Both the position numbers and the translations under genes were made by a program. The notes beneath the pieces are model-generated. The model saw only the letters and a list, made by a program, of their open reading frames with translations. It was not told the origin of the DNA and did not search any database. Of a stretch of 64,000 bases of DNA, positions 48,630-57,621 are shown piece after piece. The DNA lies in NCBI RefSeq assembly GCF_007855645.1, contig NZ_CP042261.1, positions 1,693,501 through 1,757,500 of the forward strand. Direction: 5' to 3'. This DNA is from Qingshengfaniella alkalisoli. Lineage in GTDB: Bacteria > Pseudomonadota > Alphaproteobacteria > Rhodobacterales > Rhodobacteraceae. Numbering within the stretch: position 1 is the first letter of the stretch; each line of letters opens with the position of its first letter.

Positions 48630-49361
48630 CTAGCCCTCGGCCCTGTGGTGATGATCGTGATGGTGGCTATGTTCGTGGCGGTAGAGCGCCAAGGCCCCTT
48701 GCGTACCGGAACCGAACAAAGCGCGGTATTCCGGCGCGGATGCCACGACCTCCGGTGTACCGTGACAGCAGACATGTCCGTTCAGGCAGATGACACGATC
48801 CGACGCGCTCATGACCACGTGCAACTCGTGGCTGACCATGATGACAGCGCATCCGCGGCGCGTGCGCAAATCTTCGATCAACCGGTAAAAGGCCGCGGAG
48901 CCGGGCTGGTCCAGCCCTTGTGTCGGCTCATCCAGCAACAACAAATCCGGGTCGCTCAACAACGCCCGCGCCAATAAGACACGTTGCAATTGACCGCCAC
49001 TGAGCGATGACATCTGACGGGATTGCAGCCCCCCCGCTCCGGCCTCCACCAAGGCGTGGGAGATGTCATCGGACCCCGCCCGCACCGGCAGTCGCATGAA
49101 GCGCTTCACCGTCATCGGTAATGTCGGGTCGATATGCAGTTTCTGCGGCACATAGCCCAAGCGAAGCCCGTCCCGACGCACGAGCCGACCGGCGGACAGG
49201 GATTGGGCACCAATCAGGCTTCGCAGGAATGTCGATTTGCCTGACCCGTTGGGGCCCACGACCGTGACAATCTCGCCGCGATCAATCGAGAAATCGACGT
49301 CATGCAGGACCGTGTTTTCGCCATGACGCACGGCGAGCCCTTGAGTTGTCAGAAGGCTCAT
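48630..49361 (-). CDS. znuC: Zinc ABC transporter ATPase ZnuC
   Basis: This 243-residue ATPase powers zinc import. It shows Walker A VGPNGSGKST, signature LSGGQLQRV and Walker B LLLLDEPTQGLD. A histidine-rich C terminus (HEHSHHHDHHHRAEG) may bind zinc and is a feature of some ZnuC proteins. The start at 49361 overlaps the zur stop (ATGA), so zinc import is cotranslated with its own regulator. A reading to 49391 adds a basic tail inside zur. Confidence 0.95.
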   Translation of the reverse strand: MSLLTTQGLAVRHGENTVLHDVDFSIDRGEIVTVVGPNGSGKSTFLRSLIGAQSLSAGRLVRRDGLRLGYVPQKLHIDPTLPMTVKRFMRLPVRAGSDDISHALVEAGAGGLQSRQMSSLSGGQLQRVLLARALLSDPDLLLLDEPTQGLDQPGSAAFYRLIEDLRTRRGCAVIMVSHELHVVMSASDRVICLNGHVCCHGTPEVVASAPEYRALFGSGTQGALALYRHEHSHHHDHHHRAEG

Positions 49362-49840
49362 TGACGCTGATCTCCGGCGCAGGCCGGGCAAAGCCCTTCA
49401 ACTTCTATGACGGCCCGCTCGACCGAGAAGCCCGTTGTTTCAACTTCCGCGCCCAGTATTGACAGGGCATCTGGCCGACACGCTTCGGCCACGCCACTGC
49501 AAAGACGACAGATCAGGAACACGGGCGCGTGGTGCTCACCGGGATGGGTGCAGGCTACAAATGCATTCAGACGTTCGATCTTGTGAACAAAACGATGCTT
49601 CATCAGAAAGTCCAAGGCGCGATAGGCGACAGGGGGCTGCGAGCCCAGCCCCTCTTCCTTTAAAACGTCAAGTATCTCATAGGCACCCATTGCGCGATGG
49701 CCTTCCAGCAGCAAGCGGTAGACACGCTGGCGCACGGGCGTGAACTGCAACCCTTCGTCGGAGCAAATGGATCGCGCCGTTTCCAGACTGTCGGTAATGC
49801 AGCCCTGATGATCATGCTTGTGGAACCCTATGACATCCAT
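49358..49840 (-). CDS. zur: Zinc uptake regulator (Fur family)
   Basis: This 160-residue Fur-family repressor senses zinc and shuts off zinc uptake. The winged-helix part reads GLQFTPVRQRVYRLLLEGHR and YEILDVLKEEGLGSQPPVAYRALDFL. Zinc-site cysteines are in LICRLCSG and EGLCPACAGD, with the sensory histidines in CTHPGEHHAPVF. The start at 49840 has GAGG 6-7 bases upstream. It is divergent from znuA, with a palindrome resembling a Zur operator between them. Confidence 0.94.
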   Translation of the reverse strand: MDVIGFHKHDHQGCITDSLETARSICSDEGLQFTPVRQRVYRLLLEGHRAMGAYEILDVLKEEGLGSQPPVAYRALDFLMKHRFVHKIERLNAFVACTHPGEHHAPVFLICRLCSGVAEACRPDALSILGAEVETTGFSVERAVIEVEGLCPACAGDQRQ

Positions 49841-49907
49841 CGTGCGCCTCAACCTTATCAATTCAAGGGTTGCTATGTTATTTCATTCATCATATCAAGC
49901 CCAGAAA

Positions 49908-49922
49908 TGTTACAACATAACA
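49908..49922. promoter_or_regulatory. Zur operator-like palindrome between zur and znuA
   Basis: TGTTACAACATAACA (49908-49922) is nearly a perfect inverted repeat (GTTAcaacaTAAC core). It differs at two bases from the general alphaproteobacterial Zur consensus TGTTATAATATAACA as I recall it. It lies 12 bases before the znuA start and 68 bases before the zur start, so it could control both. Confidence 0.7.
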
Positions 49923-49933
49923 CGAGAACGCAC

Positions 49934-50872
49934 ATGCGACTTTCCGGAACTAGCTTCGCGGCGATGCTTGCCATCGCCGTCCCTGCATTTGCCGACGCCC
50001 CACAGATCGCAGTGGATATTCCTGCGGTTCATTCACTTGTTGCGCAGGTGACAGGAGACATTGCCACCCCGGCCCTCGTCATGCAGGCGGGAGCGTCACC
50101 GCACGGCTACTCGATGCGTCCATCGGAAGCACAGTCCCTCAGCGAGGCGGATGTAATCTTCTGGATCGGCGAAGCATTGGAGCCATGGCTCGCCGGAAGC
50201 ATCGGCAAGCTGGCCCCCGACGCCGTATCCGTCGAGTTGTTGGAAGCCGAAGGAACGACCACCTTCCCGTTCCGCGACAGCGCAATTCACGGTCATGAAG
50301 AACACGACCACGACGATCACGGGCACGACCACCACGGTCATGACCACGGCGACGGCGTGGATCCGCATGCGTGGCTTGACCCGGAAAACGCAGCCATTTG
50401 GCTCGACGTGATCGCCCGTGAGCTGGCCGAACTGGACCCGGACCGGGCAAACACTTACGCAAAGAATGCCGAAGCCGCCAAAGCAGATCTGGTTGTATTA
50501 AGGGAAGAACTCACTGCCCAGCTTGCACCAATTTCCGAGCAGCCCTTTGTCGTGTTCCACGATGCCTACCAGTATTTCGAACATCGGTTCGGCTTGACCT
50601 CGCTCGGAGCGATCAGCCTTGGCGACGCATCCGCCCCAAGCCCCGCGCGCATCGCGGAACTGCAACACGAAATAGAACATGAAGGCATCGTATGCGTCTT
50701 CAGCGAACCGCAGTTCAACGCGGGCCTCGTGGACGCGGTGACCGGAGGAACAGAGGTCGCCCACGGCGTGCTTGACCCGGTCGGCGCAGACATTCCAGCC
50801 AGCCAGGATTTCTACGCGACATTGTTGCGTGACATCGCAGCCAATGCAGTGGAATGTCTGGCGAAGGATTGA
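49934..50872 (+). CDS. znuA: Zinc ABC transporter substrate-binding protein ZnuA
   Basis: This 312-residue periplasmic protein captures zinc for ZnuBC. It has a signal peptide (about residues 1-21, ending AFADAP). Zinc ligand histidines are in PAVHSLVAQV, GVDPHAWLDPEN and VFHDAYQYFEHRFG. A histidine/aspartate-rich loop (HGHEEHDHDDHGHDHHGHDH) is the typical acidic zinc loop. The start at 49934 gives the normal length. A reading back to 49697 crosses the operator region and zur and is rejected. It is divergent from zur-znuC-znuB. Confidence 0.95.
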   Translation: MRLSGTSFAAMLAIAVPAFADAPQIAVDIPAVHSLVAQVTGDIATPALVMQAGASPHGYSMRPSEAQSLSEADVIFWIGEALEPWLAGSIGKLAPDAVSVELLEAEGTTTFPFRDSAIHGHEEHDHDDHGHDHHGHDHGDGVDPHAWLDPENAAIWLDVIARELAELDPDRANTYAKNAEAAKADLVVLREELTAQLAPISEQPFVVFHDAYQYFEHRFGLTSLGAISLGDASAPSPARIAELQHEIEHEGIVCVFSEPQFNAGLVDAVTGGTEVAHGVLDPVGADIPASQDFYATLLRDIAANAVECLAKD

Positions 50873-50898
50873 GTTGTAACTCTGATCGAGCAGACGAC

Positions 50899-51900
50899 AT
50901 GACGCTACCCGACTTCCTGAAATCAAGACGTGACGCGATGCAGCACAGTCTTGGCTTCAGGAACCGGCGAGACGATGCACGGTTCTGGCGGAAACAGGTT
51001 CAGTACGCTTACCTTGCGGCCATCCCTCCCTGCAGCCGAGCTGCGAACAGCGTTGATAGGTCCGCTTTGGACCCGGAGCGACAAAGGCTGAAATTGCGTT
51101 TCGAAAGTGGCGCCGAAAGCGATGCGCTTTTCATTTTCCCAACTTCGGACAAACCGTTGCCCGCAGTTCTCATGCTGCACGACCACGGTGGAGAATTTGA
51201 CATAGGCTGGCAGAAAATGTCAGCCGATTCTGCAGGTCGTCACTGGGTTGATCGTTACTATGGCGGAGTGTTTGCAGCAGATAGGCTTGCGGCGCAGGGT
51301 TTTGCGGTATTGGTCGTGGATGCCTTCGGGTGGGGTAGTCGCTACGCTGGCGGCTTTGAGGCACAACAAGCCAATGCCGCAAATGCAATGCAACTGGGGT
51401 GGAGTCTTGCGGGCATCGTCGCCTCCGAAGATGTGCAAGCCGCCCGTTGGCTGGCGCAACAAGACGGTGTGGACCCTAACCGCGTCGCAAGTTGGGGGTT
51501 TTCCTTCGGCGCTTTCCGCGCATGGCAAGTCGCCGCATTGTGCCCCGACATCAAAGCGAGCGTGTCCATCGCGTGGATGGCGCGGCGTCACGGGCTGATG
51601 CTTGAAGGAAACAAGCTCCTACTCGGACAATCCTACTTTTACATGCTACATCCTTCACTGACTGGCGCGCTTGATTTTCCTGACATGGCTGGTGCGGGGG
51701 CGGGAAAACCGTTGTTCATGCGGTGCGGAGATGCAGACCCGCTGTTTCCCGCGCAATCGGTAGTAGGCGCATATCAGGACTTGAGCGACATCTGGGCGGA
51801 CTTTGACGCGAAGGTCGACTGCACCCTGTTCACGGGTGGCCATGAATGCTCACCTGACGTTCAAGATCAGGCGGCCCGGTTCCTCGCGCGCTGTATGTAG
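50899..51900 (+). CDS. Alpha/beta-hydrolase (dienelactone hydrolase or acetyl-xylan-esterase-like)
   Basis: This 333-residue protein has the alpha/beta-hydrolase fold. The nucleophile elbow is SWGFSFGAF (serine in GFSFG) near residue 200, the acid candidate is in RCGDADPLFPAQ, and the histidine candidate is in FTGGHECSPD. The HDHGGEFDIGW segment is the oxyanion-region pattern of dienelactone hydrolase and carbohydrate-esterase relatives. Substrate and role are unknown. It starts 26 bases after znuA and may be cotranscribed. It is convergent with the export-cluster gene, only one base between stops. Confidence 0.82.
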   Translation: MTLPDFLKSRRDAMQHSLGFRNRRDDARFWRKQVQYAYLAAIPPCSRAANSVDRSALDPERQRLKLRFESGAESDALFIFPTSDKPLPAVLMLHDHGGEFDIGWQKMSADSAGRHWVDRYYGGVFAADRLAAQGFAVLVVDAFGWGSRYAGGFEAQQANAANAMQLGWSLAGIVASEDVQAARWLAQQDGVDPNRVASWGFSFGAFRAWQVAALCPDIKASVSIAWMARRHGLMLEGNKLLLGQSYFYMLHPSLTGALDFPDMAGAGAGKPLFMRCGDADPLFPAQSVVGAYQDLSDIWADFDAKVDCTLFTGGHECSPDVQDQAARFLARCM

Positions 51901-51901
51901 T

Positions 51902-54031
51902 CTAGAGTCCTGCCTCGCGGACGAGAACCTTCAACACCTGCCGCCAAGCACGTTCAAGAAAGCTTTCAGGCTCTCCGGCTATGAGAAGCACCCCGCGTGT
52001 GACCCGCTGACTGTAGCGCACGTCACGAACAAGCGCCGACACGGCATACTGGCCACTGGTCGGGATCGGCCTGCCGGCCTCGGTCACCCCCTGGTCGGCG
52101 ATGCCCCCGCCGAAGCTGGCAGCCAATTCGGGAATATCTAGACCACGCACACTGTTGGCGGATACCGTCGTAAGCGTCGCCTCGACCTTGGGAAGAGCCA
52201 GATCATCTGGGATGAACTGGGCGACGGCCTCTTTGCTGACGCGGCCACGGTCGCGGGCCGCGAGATAGCCCCGGATGATCGTGCTATCGCCCGATGACAG
52301 CAGCGCAAGCTTGTGATCGCGACCGACCCATTGGCCCACGCTTAACGTCGGGTCCAAGTCAGAGACAACGGCATCTTGTGGTGCTCGCATGACCAGCGCC
52401 TGTTGCCTTTCATCAAACCCGTCGCGACGAGCGATGGCGCGACCACGTTCCCATGCCAGCACCTCGCGCCGCTGGCGATCTTCTGGGTTTGCACCGATTC
52501 TCGCGATTCGCGACTGCGCAAGATCCGCTTCCAAGGCGGCCAGATGACGCTCATTGGCCAACGACTCGGAAGTAATCGTGAACAGAACTTCTCCCTCAGC
52601 GACCCGTTGGCCGTTCTGGACATGTATATCATCTATACGACCTTCTTCGGGTGGGTACAGACGCGTGAAGTCCTCGGGGTAGGCCATGGCAGGTGCACGG
52701 ACGTGGGTGGACAGGGGAATGGCAGCCAAAGCGACAAGCCCTGCAAGAACCAAAAGGGTGATATAACTTCTTGCTGATGCCAAGATTTCCCCGCGCAGCT
52801 CCCACCATTTGCCTAACTCGTTGAAAACCGGCCGCACGATCAGCAAGCCGATCTCGATCAGGAACAGGATCACGCCCAGAACCTTGAAAGTGAAGTGATA
52901 GACCAACAACGCGATGCCAAGGAACAGAAAAAAACGATAGATAGCCGTTCCAATGGCGTAGAGTGTCAGCGTGACATCCAGTTTTCGCGGAAACGGTTCT
53001 GGTGGAGGGTGGCCGAGTCGAAACAGAAATTCGCGCAGCCGCCAGCGCATATGGCGAAACCCCCTCGTTTGGAGGTTCTCGATTCCGATGGCATCCGACA
53101 GCAGATAGTAACCGTCGAACCGCATGAAGGGATTGAGGTTCACCAACAAGCTTAGCAGCCAACTCGTCGCCGCCAATACGAACACCGCTGAGCGCGCCGG
53201 ACCATCGGGTAGAAACGCCCATAAAAACAAAGCGAAAGCGCCGACACACAGCTCCGTAGCAATCCCAGCCGCGTCGATGGCAAGCCGCCTGCGTCGGTCC
53301 TTCAATTTCCAGGCGTCGGTGACATCAGTGTAGAGCAACGGCATCATCACCATGAAGGCTACGCCCATCGTCGGAACGCGGCATCCGTAGCGATGCGCGG
53401 TGTAGGCATGGCCCATCTCGTGCAACGACTTCACCAGGGCAATGGACAACAGTGAGACCGCCGCGCCTTTGAACGAGAAGACAAAGGGAAAGGTGCCGAT
53501 AAAGTCTTCCCATTGCCGCGACACAAGGTAGAGACCCAACAGCCCCACCAGACAGCTGAACAACAAAAACCCGCGCGAAAACAGGGGCGCAACATAGGGC
53601 CACGTCACACGGATAAATCCGTCGGGTCGAACCAGCGGCACCTTGAAAAAAAGATACCCGTGCAACAATCGCGCCAGCCGCCCGTGCCTTGGTTTGCTTC
53701 TGTCCCGAATGCGCCGCCAACTGCCCGAAGTGGTCGTCGCTTGGAATGCGCTGGCTTCCAGCATCTGCGCAGCGTTTCGGATTTCAGCGTCATCAGGTAT
53801 CCGGCCAAAACGGCGCTCGACCGATGCCTTCAGCCCATGCGCGGTGCCCGATACATTCCAAAGCGACAGAATCTGGAACATCTCGTAGGTAACGCGGAAA
53901 AAGCGATTGCGCAGCGGATCATGCACAAGCCAGACCGGCGCACCCGAATAGCTTGGTCCACCGCGCAGGATTTGCAGGTCCTCCCGTAACGGAGGCAACT
54001 GGAAATCCGCAGATTCTACTGCCCCAGCCAT
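51902..54031 (-). CDS. Membrane zinc protease (M50) with PqqD/RRE-like N domain and HlyD-like C domain
   Basis: This 709-residue membrane protein has three parts. Residues 15-95 (PVWLVHDPLRNRFFRVTYEM, then helices to MLEASAF) resemble a PqqD/RiPP-recognition domain. Residues 150-440 form a multi-pass core with the zinc motif HEMGH (204-208) and the downstream ligand region NLNPFMRFDGYY (D306), as in M50 site-2 proteases. From 440 onward there is a lipoyl/HlyD-like segment (EEGRIDDIHVQNGQRVAEGE). It resembles putative peptide zinc metalloproteases of export clusters (YydH-like). It overlaps the preceding adaptor gene by 16 bases. The active-site residues are present. Confidence 0.87.
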   Translation of the reverse strand: MAGAVESADFQLPPLREDLQILRGGPSYSGAPVWLVHDPLRNRFFRVTYEMFQILSLWNVSGTAHGLKASVERRFGRIPDDAEIRNAAQMLEASAFQATTTSGSWRRIRDRSKPRHGRLARLLHGYLFFKVPLVRPDGFIRVTWPYVAPLFSRGFLLFSCLVGLLGLYLVSRQWEDFIGTFPFVFSFKGAAVSLLSIALVKSLHEMGHAYTAHRYGCRVPTMGVAFMVMMPLLYTDVTDAWKLKDRRRRLAIDAAGIATELCVGAFALFLWAFLPDGPARSAVFVLAATSWLLSLLVNLNPFMRFDGYYLLSDAIGIENLQTRGFRHMRWRLREFLFRLGHPPPEPFPRKLDVTLTLYAIGTAIYRFFLFLGIALLVYHFTFKVLGVILFLIEIGLLIVRPVFNELGKWWELRGEILASARSYITLLVLAGLVALAAIPLSTHVRAPAMAYPEDFTRLYPPEEGRIDDIHVQNGQRVAEGEVLFTITSESLANERHLAALEADLAQSRIARIGANPEDRQRREVLAWERGRAIARRDGFDERQQALVMRAPQDAVVSDLDPTLSVGQWVGRDHKLALLSSGDSTIIRGYLAARDRGRVSKEAVAQFIPDDLALPKVEATLTTVSANSVRGLDIPELAASFGGGIADQGVTEAGRPIPTSGQYAVSALVRDVRYSQRVTRGVLLIAGEPESFLERAWRQVLKVLVREAGL

Positions 54032-55404
54032 TGACGCGCGGCAGCCAGTGGTTTTCGGAAAAGATAGTAAGCCAGCGAAACCTGCTCGCCGTAGATTTGC
54101 GCCGTTCCACGCGTCCCGAGTTGCATCGGCGCGTGATCTTCCGAGAACCGGGCATAGATGCGATAGGCCATCACGTCTTCCTCGGTTCTCTGGGCCTCGA
54201 ACGATGCGGATATGACTGTCGCAGGCACAGGTTTGAGCGGGTCCGAATCTAGAAAGGCGCGCGCAGATGCCCCTTCGCGCATGACGATGGAGTCGGCTAC
54301 TGGCACATCGATGCGAAGTTGCACCCGCGTCGGATCTGCTATTTCCATGAGCCGCTCACCAACCTGCACGGGTCGCCCGATCCATTCACGGCGATCCCCG
54401 TAGATGACGACCCCAGCCGCCGGGGCCGCAACCACCGTACGGTTCAGCAACTCTTGCGCATAATCCCGGCGGGCCGTGGCAAGCGACAATTCCGTACGTG
54501 CCACCGCGAAGTCAGCCCGCGCCGAAGGATCGGTCACGGCGCTTTGGGCGATCCGCTTGAAATCGGCTTCGGCCACGCGAACTTCCTGCTCCGCGACGGC
54601 AAGATCATTGCGCAGAGTGGTATCCGACATACGAAATAGCTCGTCTTCTGCGGCCACTTCGGCATTGGGATCGACCGCAATGCTGTCGATAGTCCCGTCC
54701 AGAGGTGCCGCTATAATGCGCGGCTCGACCGACACCACCTGTGCAGGCGCGAGGACCGTCAGCGGAACAGGGACAAACCCCGCCGCAACCAGACATATCA
54801 CCAGGGCTGCAAGCACCGGCCCGATACGGACACGCCGCTTCAGCCGACGCTTGCCCGCCATCGCCGCCCAGCAATACCCGCCAGTCTCCGCAACACGTTC
54901 AGACACAAGCACATCGGAGTCCGACCAGGGTCGTTCCCGCGCGAGCAGCAGCCCGCCGAAAACATGCCCCCCAGGTAGGATAAACGGCACCCAGAGCATG
55001 AACGGATAAGGAAAGCTATCGGAATGCTCGCCTTCCGGTGGGGCGTAGGCCGGTAGTCGGAAATCGCGCCGCGCCTGTAACCCCGCATCTTCGGCCAAGC
55101 CACCAATCACAGCCTCGATCCATCGGATGCGCGGAGCGTTGCGTTCTACGACACCGATGCCTGTGACCGCCTCCACGCGCCGGCGGCGACCCTTCACCGA
55201 CACGACAAACACCTGGCTTGCGCGCGACAGCACTGGCGTTTCGTTGGCGAGAACGAATTTCAGCTCCTGCACGCTTTCGACCTGGCGCAGCTCGCTTTCG
55301 ATCCTGAGAAGAAGCTCGACCGCGTTTGGCTTTCGGGCGTCCGCCCGCGGTACGGTGCGGTCTCGAGACGCCTTGGATGAGATGGGCTGCCCGCTAACCA
55401 TCAT
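54016..55404 (-). CDS. GAF-like/HlyD-family membrane fusion protein
   Basis: This 462-residue protein has an N-terminal soluble domain (about 30-180, VELLLRIESELRQVESVQEL, then WVPFILPGGHVFGGLLLARE) that reads like a degenerate GAF domain. One membrane helix (195-215) follows, then a periplasmic adaptor part (from about 215). That part has the lipoyl half-motifs PLDGTIDSIAVDPNAEVAAE and APAAGVVIYGDRREWIG, joined by a coiled coil. Such adaptors connect an inner-membrane pump to a TolC channel. It is embedded between the M50 gene and a second HlyD gene with short overlaps on both sides. Confidence 0.84.
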   Translation of the reverse strand: MMVSGQPISSKASRDRTVPRADARKPNAVELLLRIESELRQVESVQELKFVLANETPVLSRASQVFVVSVKGRRRRVEAVTGIGVVERNAPRIRWIEAVIGGLAEDAGLQARRDFRLPAYAPPEGEHSDSFPYPFMLWVPFILPGGHVFGGLLLARERPWSDSDVLVSERVAETGGYCWAAMAGKRRLKRRVRIGPVLAALVICLVAAGFVPVPLTVLAPAQVVSVEPRIIAAPLDGTIDSIAVDPNAEVAAEDELFRMSDTTLRNDLAVAEQEVRVAEADFKRIAQSAVTDPSARADFAVARTELSLATARRDYAQELLNRTVVAAPAAGVVIYGDRREWIGRPVQVGERLMEIADPTRVQLRIDVPVADSIVMREGASARAFLDSDPLKPVPATVISASFEAQRTEEDVMAYRIYARFSEDHAPMQLGTRGTAQIYGEQVSLAYYLFRKPLAAARQWLGQ

Positions 55405-56140
55405 TCCCGCCCGGCTGCTCGAAGCGAACAGGCCCGCTCATCCCGGGCAGGACATTCTCAGCCGGACCGGAAAATTGCCCGATAACCTTCACAGTTTGGC
55501 TGACGGCATCGACCTGCGGCACGATACGTATGATACGCGCTGCCAACTCCTGCCCTGTCTCGTCAATCGCGATGTCGAATTCAGCCCCCGGAGACAGCCA
55601 GCGCAACCAGTCAGACGGCACAAGCAGGTCGATTTCCAAATCGTTCGTATCGACGATTTCGATGAAGGGCTCTGATGGATTTGCCAACTCAAATGCGTTC
55701 GCATAGACGGCAGCGACAGTGCCATCAAACGGCGCCTCAATTTCACAACGATCAAGGCGCGAGTGGATCGCCTCCACCTGTGCTGTGGACTGCGCCACTT
55801 TTGCTTCGGACAATCGAACTTCGAAAGTGCCCGTTGCATTCAACTCAGCCAGTCTTGCGTTGTTTGCGCGGGTCAACTCTTCCTGCTGCATCAGCGCTTC
55901 CGCAGCGCGCAACTCCGCCTCCAGATCGCGGCAGTCGAATGCCGCCAGCACATCGCCTTTCTTGAAGCGATCTCCTTCTCGAAACGGTAATCGCGACAGG
56001 ACGAACCCCAGATCATTCCCGATCTCTGCCCGCTGGACGGCACGCACGATCCCGCGATGTGCCGGATCCACGGGCTGTGCAGGCACCGCAGTTGCGGCAC
56101 AGATCAAAAGAACGCTGCCCGCCCAAAGGTTACGTGTCAT
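55394..56140 (-). CDS. HlyD/RND-type periplasmic adaptor protein
   Basis: This 248-residue exported adaptor has a signal peptide (about 1-20, ending AVPAQPV). A lipoyl domain is split by a helical hairpin (RGIVRAVQRAEIGNDLG, FREGDRFKKGDVLAAFDCRD and the return half IEAPFDGTVAAVYANAFE), and a beta-barrel region follows. It is shorter than most RND adaptors. The start at 56140 gives a clear signal peptide; a reading to 56215 is not supported. It follows the TolC-like gene after 23 bases and overlaps the GAF-like/HlyD gene by 11 bases. Confidence 0.87.
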   Translation of the reverse strand: MTRNLWAGSVLLICAATAVPAQPVDPAHRGIVRAVQRAEIGNDLGFVLSRLPFREGDRFKKGDVLAAFDCRDLEAELRAAEALMQQEELTRANNARLAELNATGTFEVRLSEAKVAQSTAQVEAIHSRLDRCEIEAPFDGTVAAVYANAFELANPSEPFIEIVDTNDLEIDLLVPSDWLRWLSPGAEFDIAIDETGQELAARIIRIVPQVDAVSQTVKVIGQFSGPAENVLPGMSGPVRFEQPGGNDG

Positions 56141-56163
56141 GACGGCCGTTTCGGCACCTCGCG

Positions 56164-57621
56164 TCAATTCGCGGCGGCAACCGTCTGAGTGGGCGCACTG
56201 CCGCGACCTTCCCACATGTTCTGCAGCTGGGCCGCGACCGTCTGAACATTGTCTTCAAGGCTCAAACCGCGCGGAAATGGATCTATCCCCAGCGACGCAT
56301 ACACATTCGCATAGGCATTTTGCAGGTCGGCATAGGCCATGTCCAGTTCCGCATCCGCGACAAGCGCATTCATTTCCTCGCGGATCAGCACCTGCTCACT
56401 GGTTCGGTCGGCAGAGGCTTCGGCCTCTACCTGATCCAGAATGCGGTGAGACACATTCGAAAGCGACGCAGCGGTCTGGTAGGAGGAATTGAGATGGCCA
56501 TAACGCAAGCGGCTGATCTGCACCTGCGTCATGATCGCCATCGCAACTGACAGGGACCGCGCATCCAGCGCTGCGGCTTCCGCATCCACACGGCGGCGAT
56601 TGGCGGGACCGCGCGCGACATCCAGCAGGTTCCAACTGACCTGTGCGCCCCAGCTGACCCAGTCATTGGCGTCGATGAATTCGTTGGAATCGTAATTGCT
56701 GCCCGCATAAAGGTTGATCCCCGGCAGCATGTCCAGCAGCGCGGCATCGACCTCTTTTTCGTTGATACGCATCTGGTAAGCAACTTCGCGCATCTCGGGA
56801 CGGTTGGTCACGGCGATCTGGTACATCTGCGATAGATCATTCGGCACACCCAGCTTGGTGCCGCCCCGCGGCGGGGGGCTGAGCGTGAAATTCGTGCCCG
56901 GGCGTACATTCATCAGCGCGGCAAGCTGGCTTTGCGCGACCTGCAATTCGCCTTCCATGCGTTCGATGTCACGGCGGATCTCGATCAGCTCGCGCTCATA
57001 AGTCAGCGCCAGAAGCGCCGAGGTCTCGCCGCTTTCGGAAAGCTGGCGTGTATCACGCAGGGCCTTGTCGATACGCCCTTCAAGCCCGCGCATCCGACCG
57101 ATCAGGCGTTGGTAGCTGACCGCCCGCCAGTAAGACGTCCGCACGTCTTCAATCGTCCTATTGACGATCTTGCGTTTCATTTCCTCCTGCATCAGCGCCT
57201 TGTCGGACGCCTGCTTGGCACGGACATAGGACAGGCCGAAATCCAGAATATTCCATGAAAATTCCAGGCTCGCATCGACCACATCGTCATCCGCGGTCGT
57301 GACCGAGCTGACATCAGTATTGTCGCGCCCGGCATACCCCGTGCTGGCCACGAGATTGGGCAGCATGTCATAGCTGGCCAGATCGCGCTCGCGCACACGC
57401 AGGGCGGCTTCCATCAGCTCAACCCGCGTATCGAGGTTGTATTTCAACGCCCGCGCCATGGCCTCGTAAAGCGTGATCGACCCAGTGATCGGCTCCTGGT
57501 TCGCCGTTGCGCGCGTGACGCGTTCAACCCCGAATACACGGTTCTCGTCCTGCGTGAACGGATTGCTCGATACCGTGCAACCCGCGCAGAAAATGGCCAC
57601 AGATACAGCCGCAAATTTCAC
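56164..57621 (-). CDS. TolC-family outer-membrane factor, lipoprotein type
   Basis: This 485-residue outer-membrane channel protein begins with GTG and a lipoprotein signal (lipobox CAGC, Cys about residue 15). The body shows two repeated OEP halves with long helices (RVELMEAALRVRERDLASYD, AYQMRINEKEVDAALLDMLP) and the typical NLYAGSNYDSNEF-type strand region. It would form the exit duct of the export cluster. GAGGG lies 8 bases before the start codon. It is first in a four-gene minus-strand operon running down to 51902. Confidence 0.9.
   Translation of the reverse strand: MKFAAVSVAIFCAGCTVSSNPFTQDENRVFGVERVTRATANQEPITGSITLYEAMARALKYNLDTRVELMEAALRVRERDLASYDMLPNLVASTGYAGRDNTDVSSVTTADDDVVDASLEFSWNILDFGLSYVRAKQASDKALMQEEMKRKIVNRTIEDVRTSYWRAVSYQRLIGRMRGLEGRIDKALRDTRQLSESGETSALLALTYERELIEIRRDIERMEGELQVAQSQLAALMNVRPGTNFTLSPPPRGGTKLGVPNDLSQMYQIAVTNRPEMREVAYQMRINEKEVDAALLDMLPGINLYAGSNYDSNEFIDANDWVSWGAQVSWNLLDVARGPANRRRVDAEAAALDARSLSVAMAIMTQVQISRLRYGHLNSSYQTAASLSNVSHRILDQVEAEASADRTSEQVLIREEMNALVADAELDMAYADLQNAYANVYASLGIDPFPRGLSLEDNVQTVAAQLQNMWEGRGSAPTQTVAAAN

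Noticed and set aside
47390-48793. Plus-strand open frame of about 467 codons
   Set aside because: It is antisense to pgsA and znuB, highly charged, with no recognisable domain.
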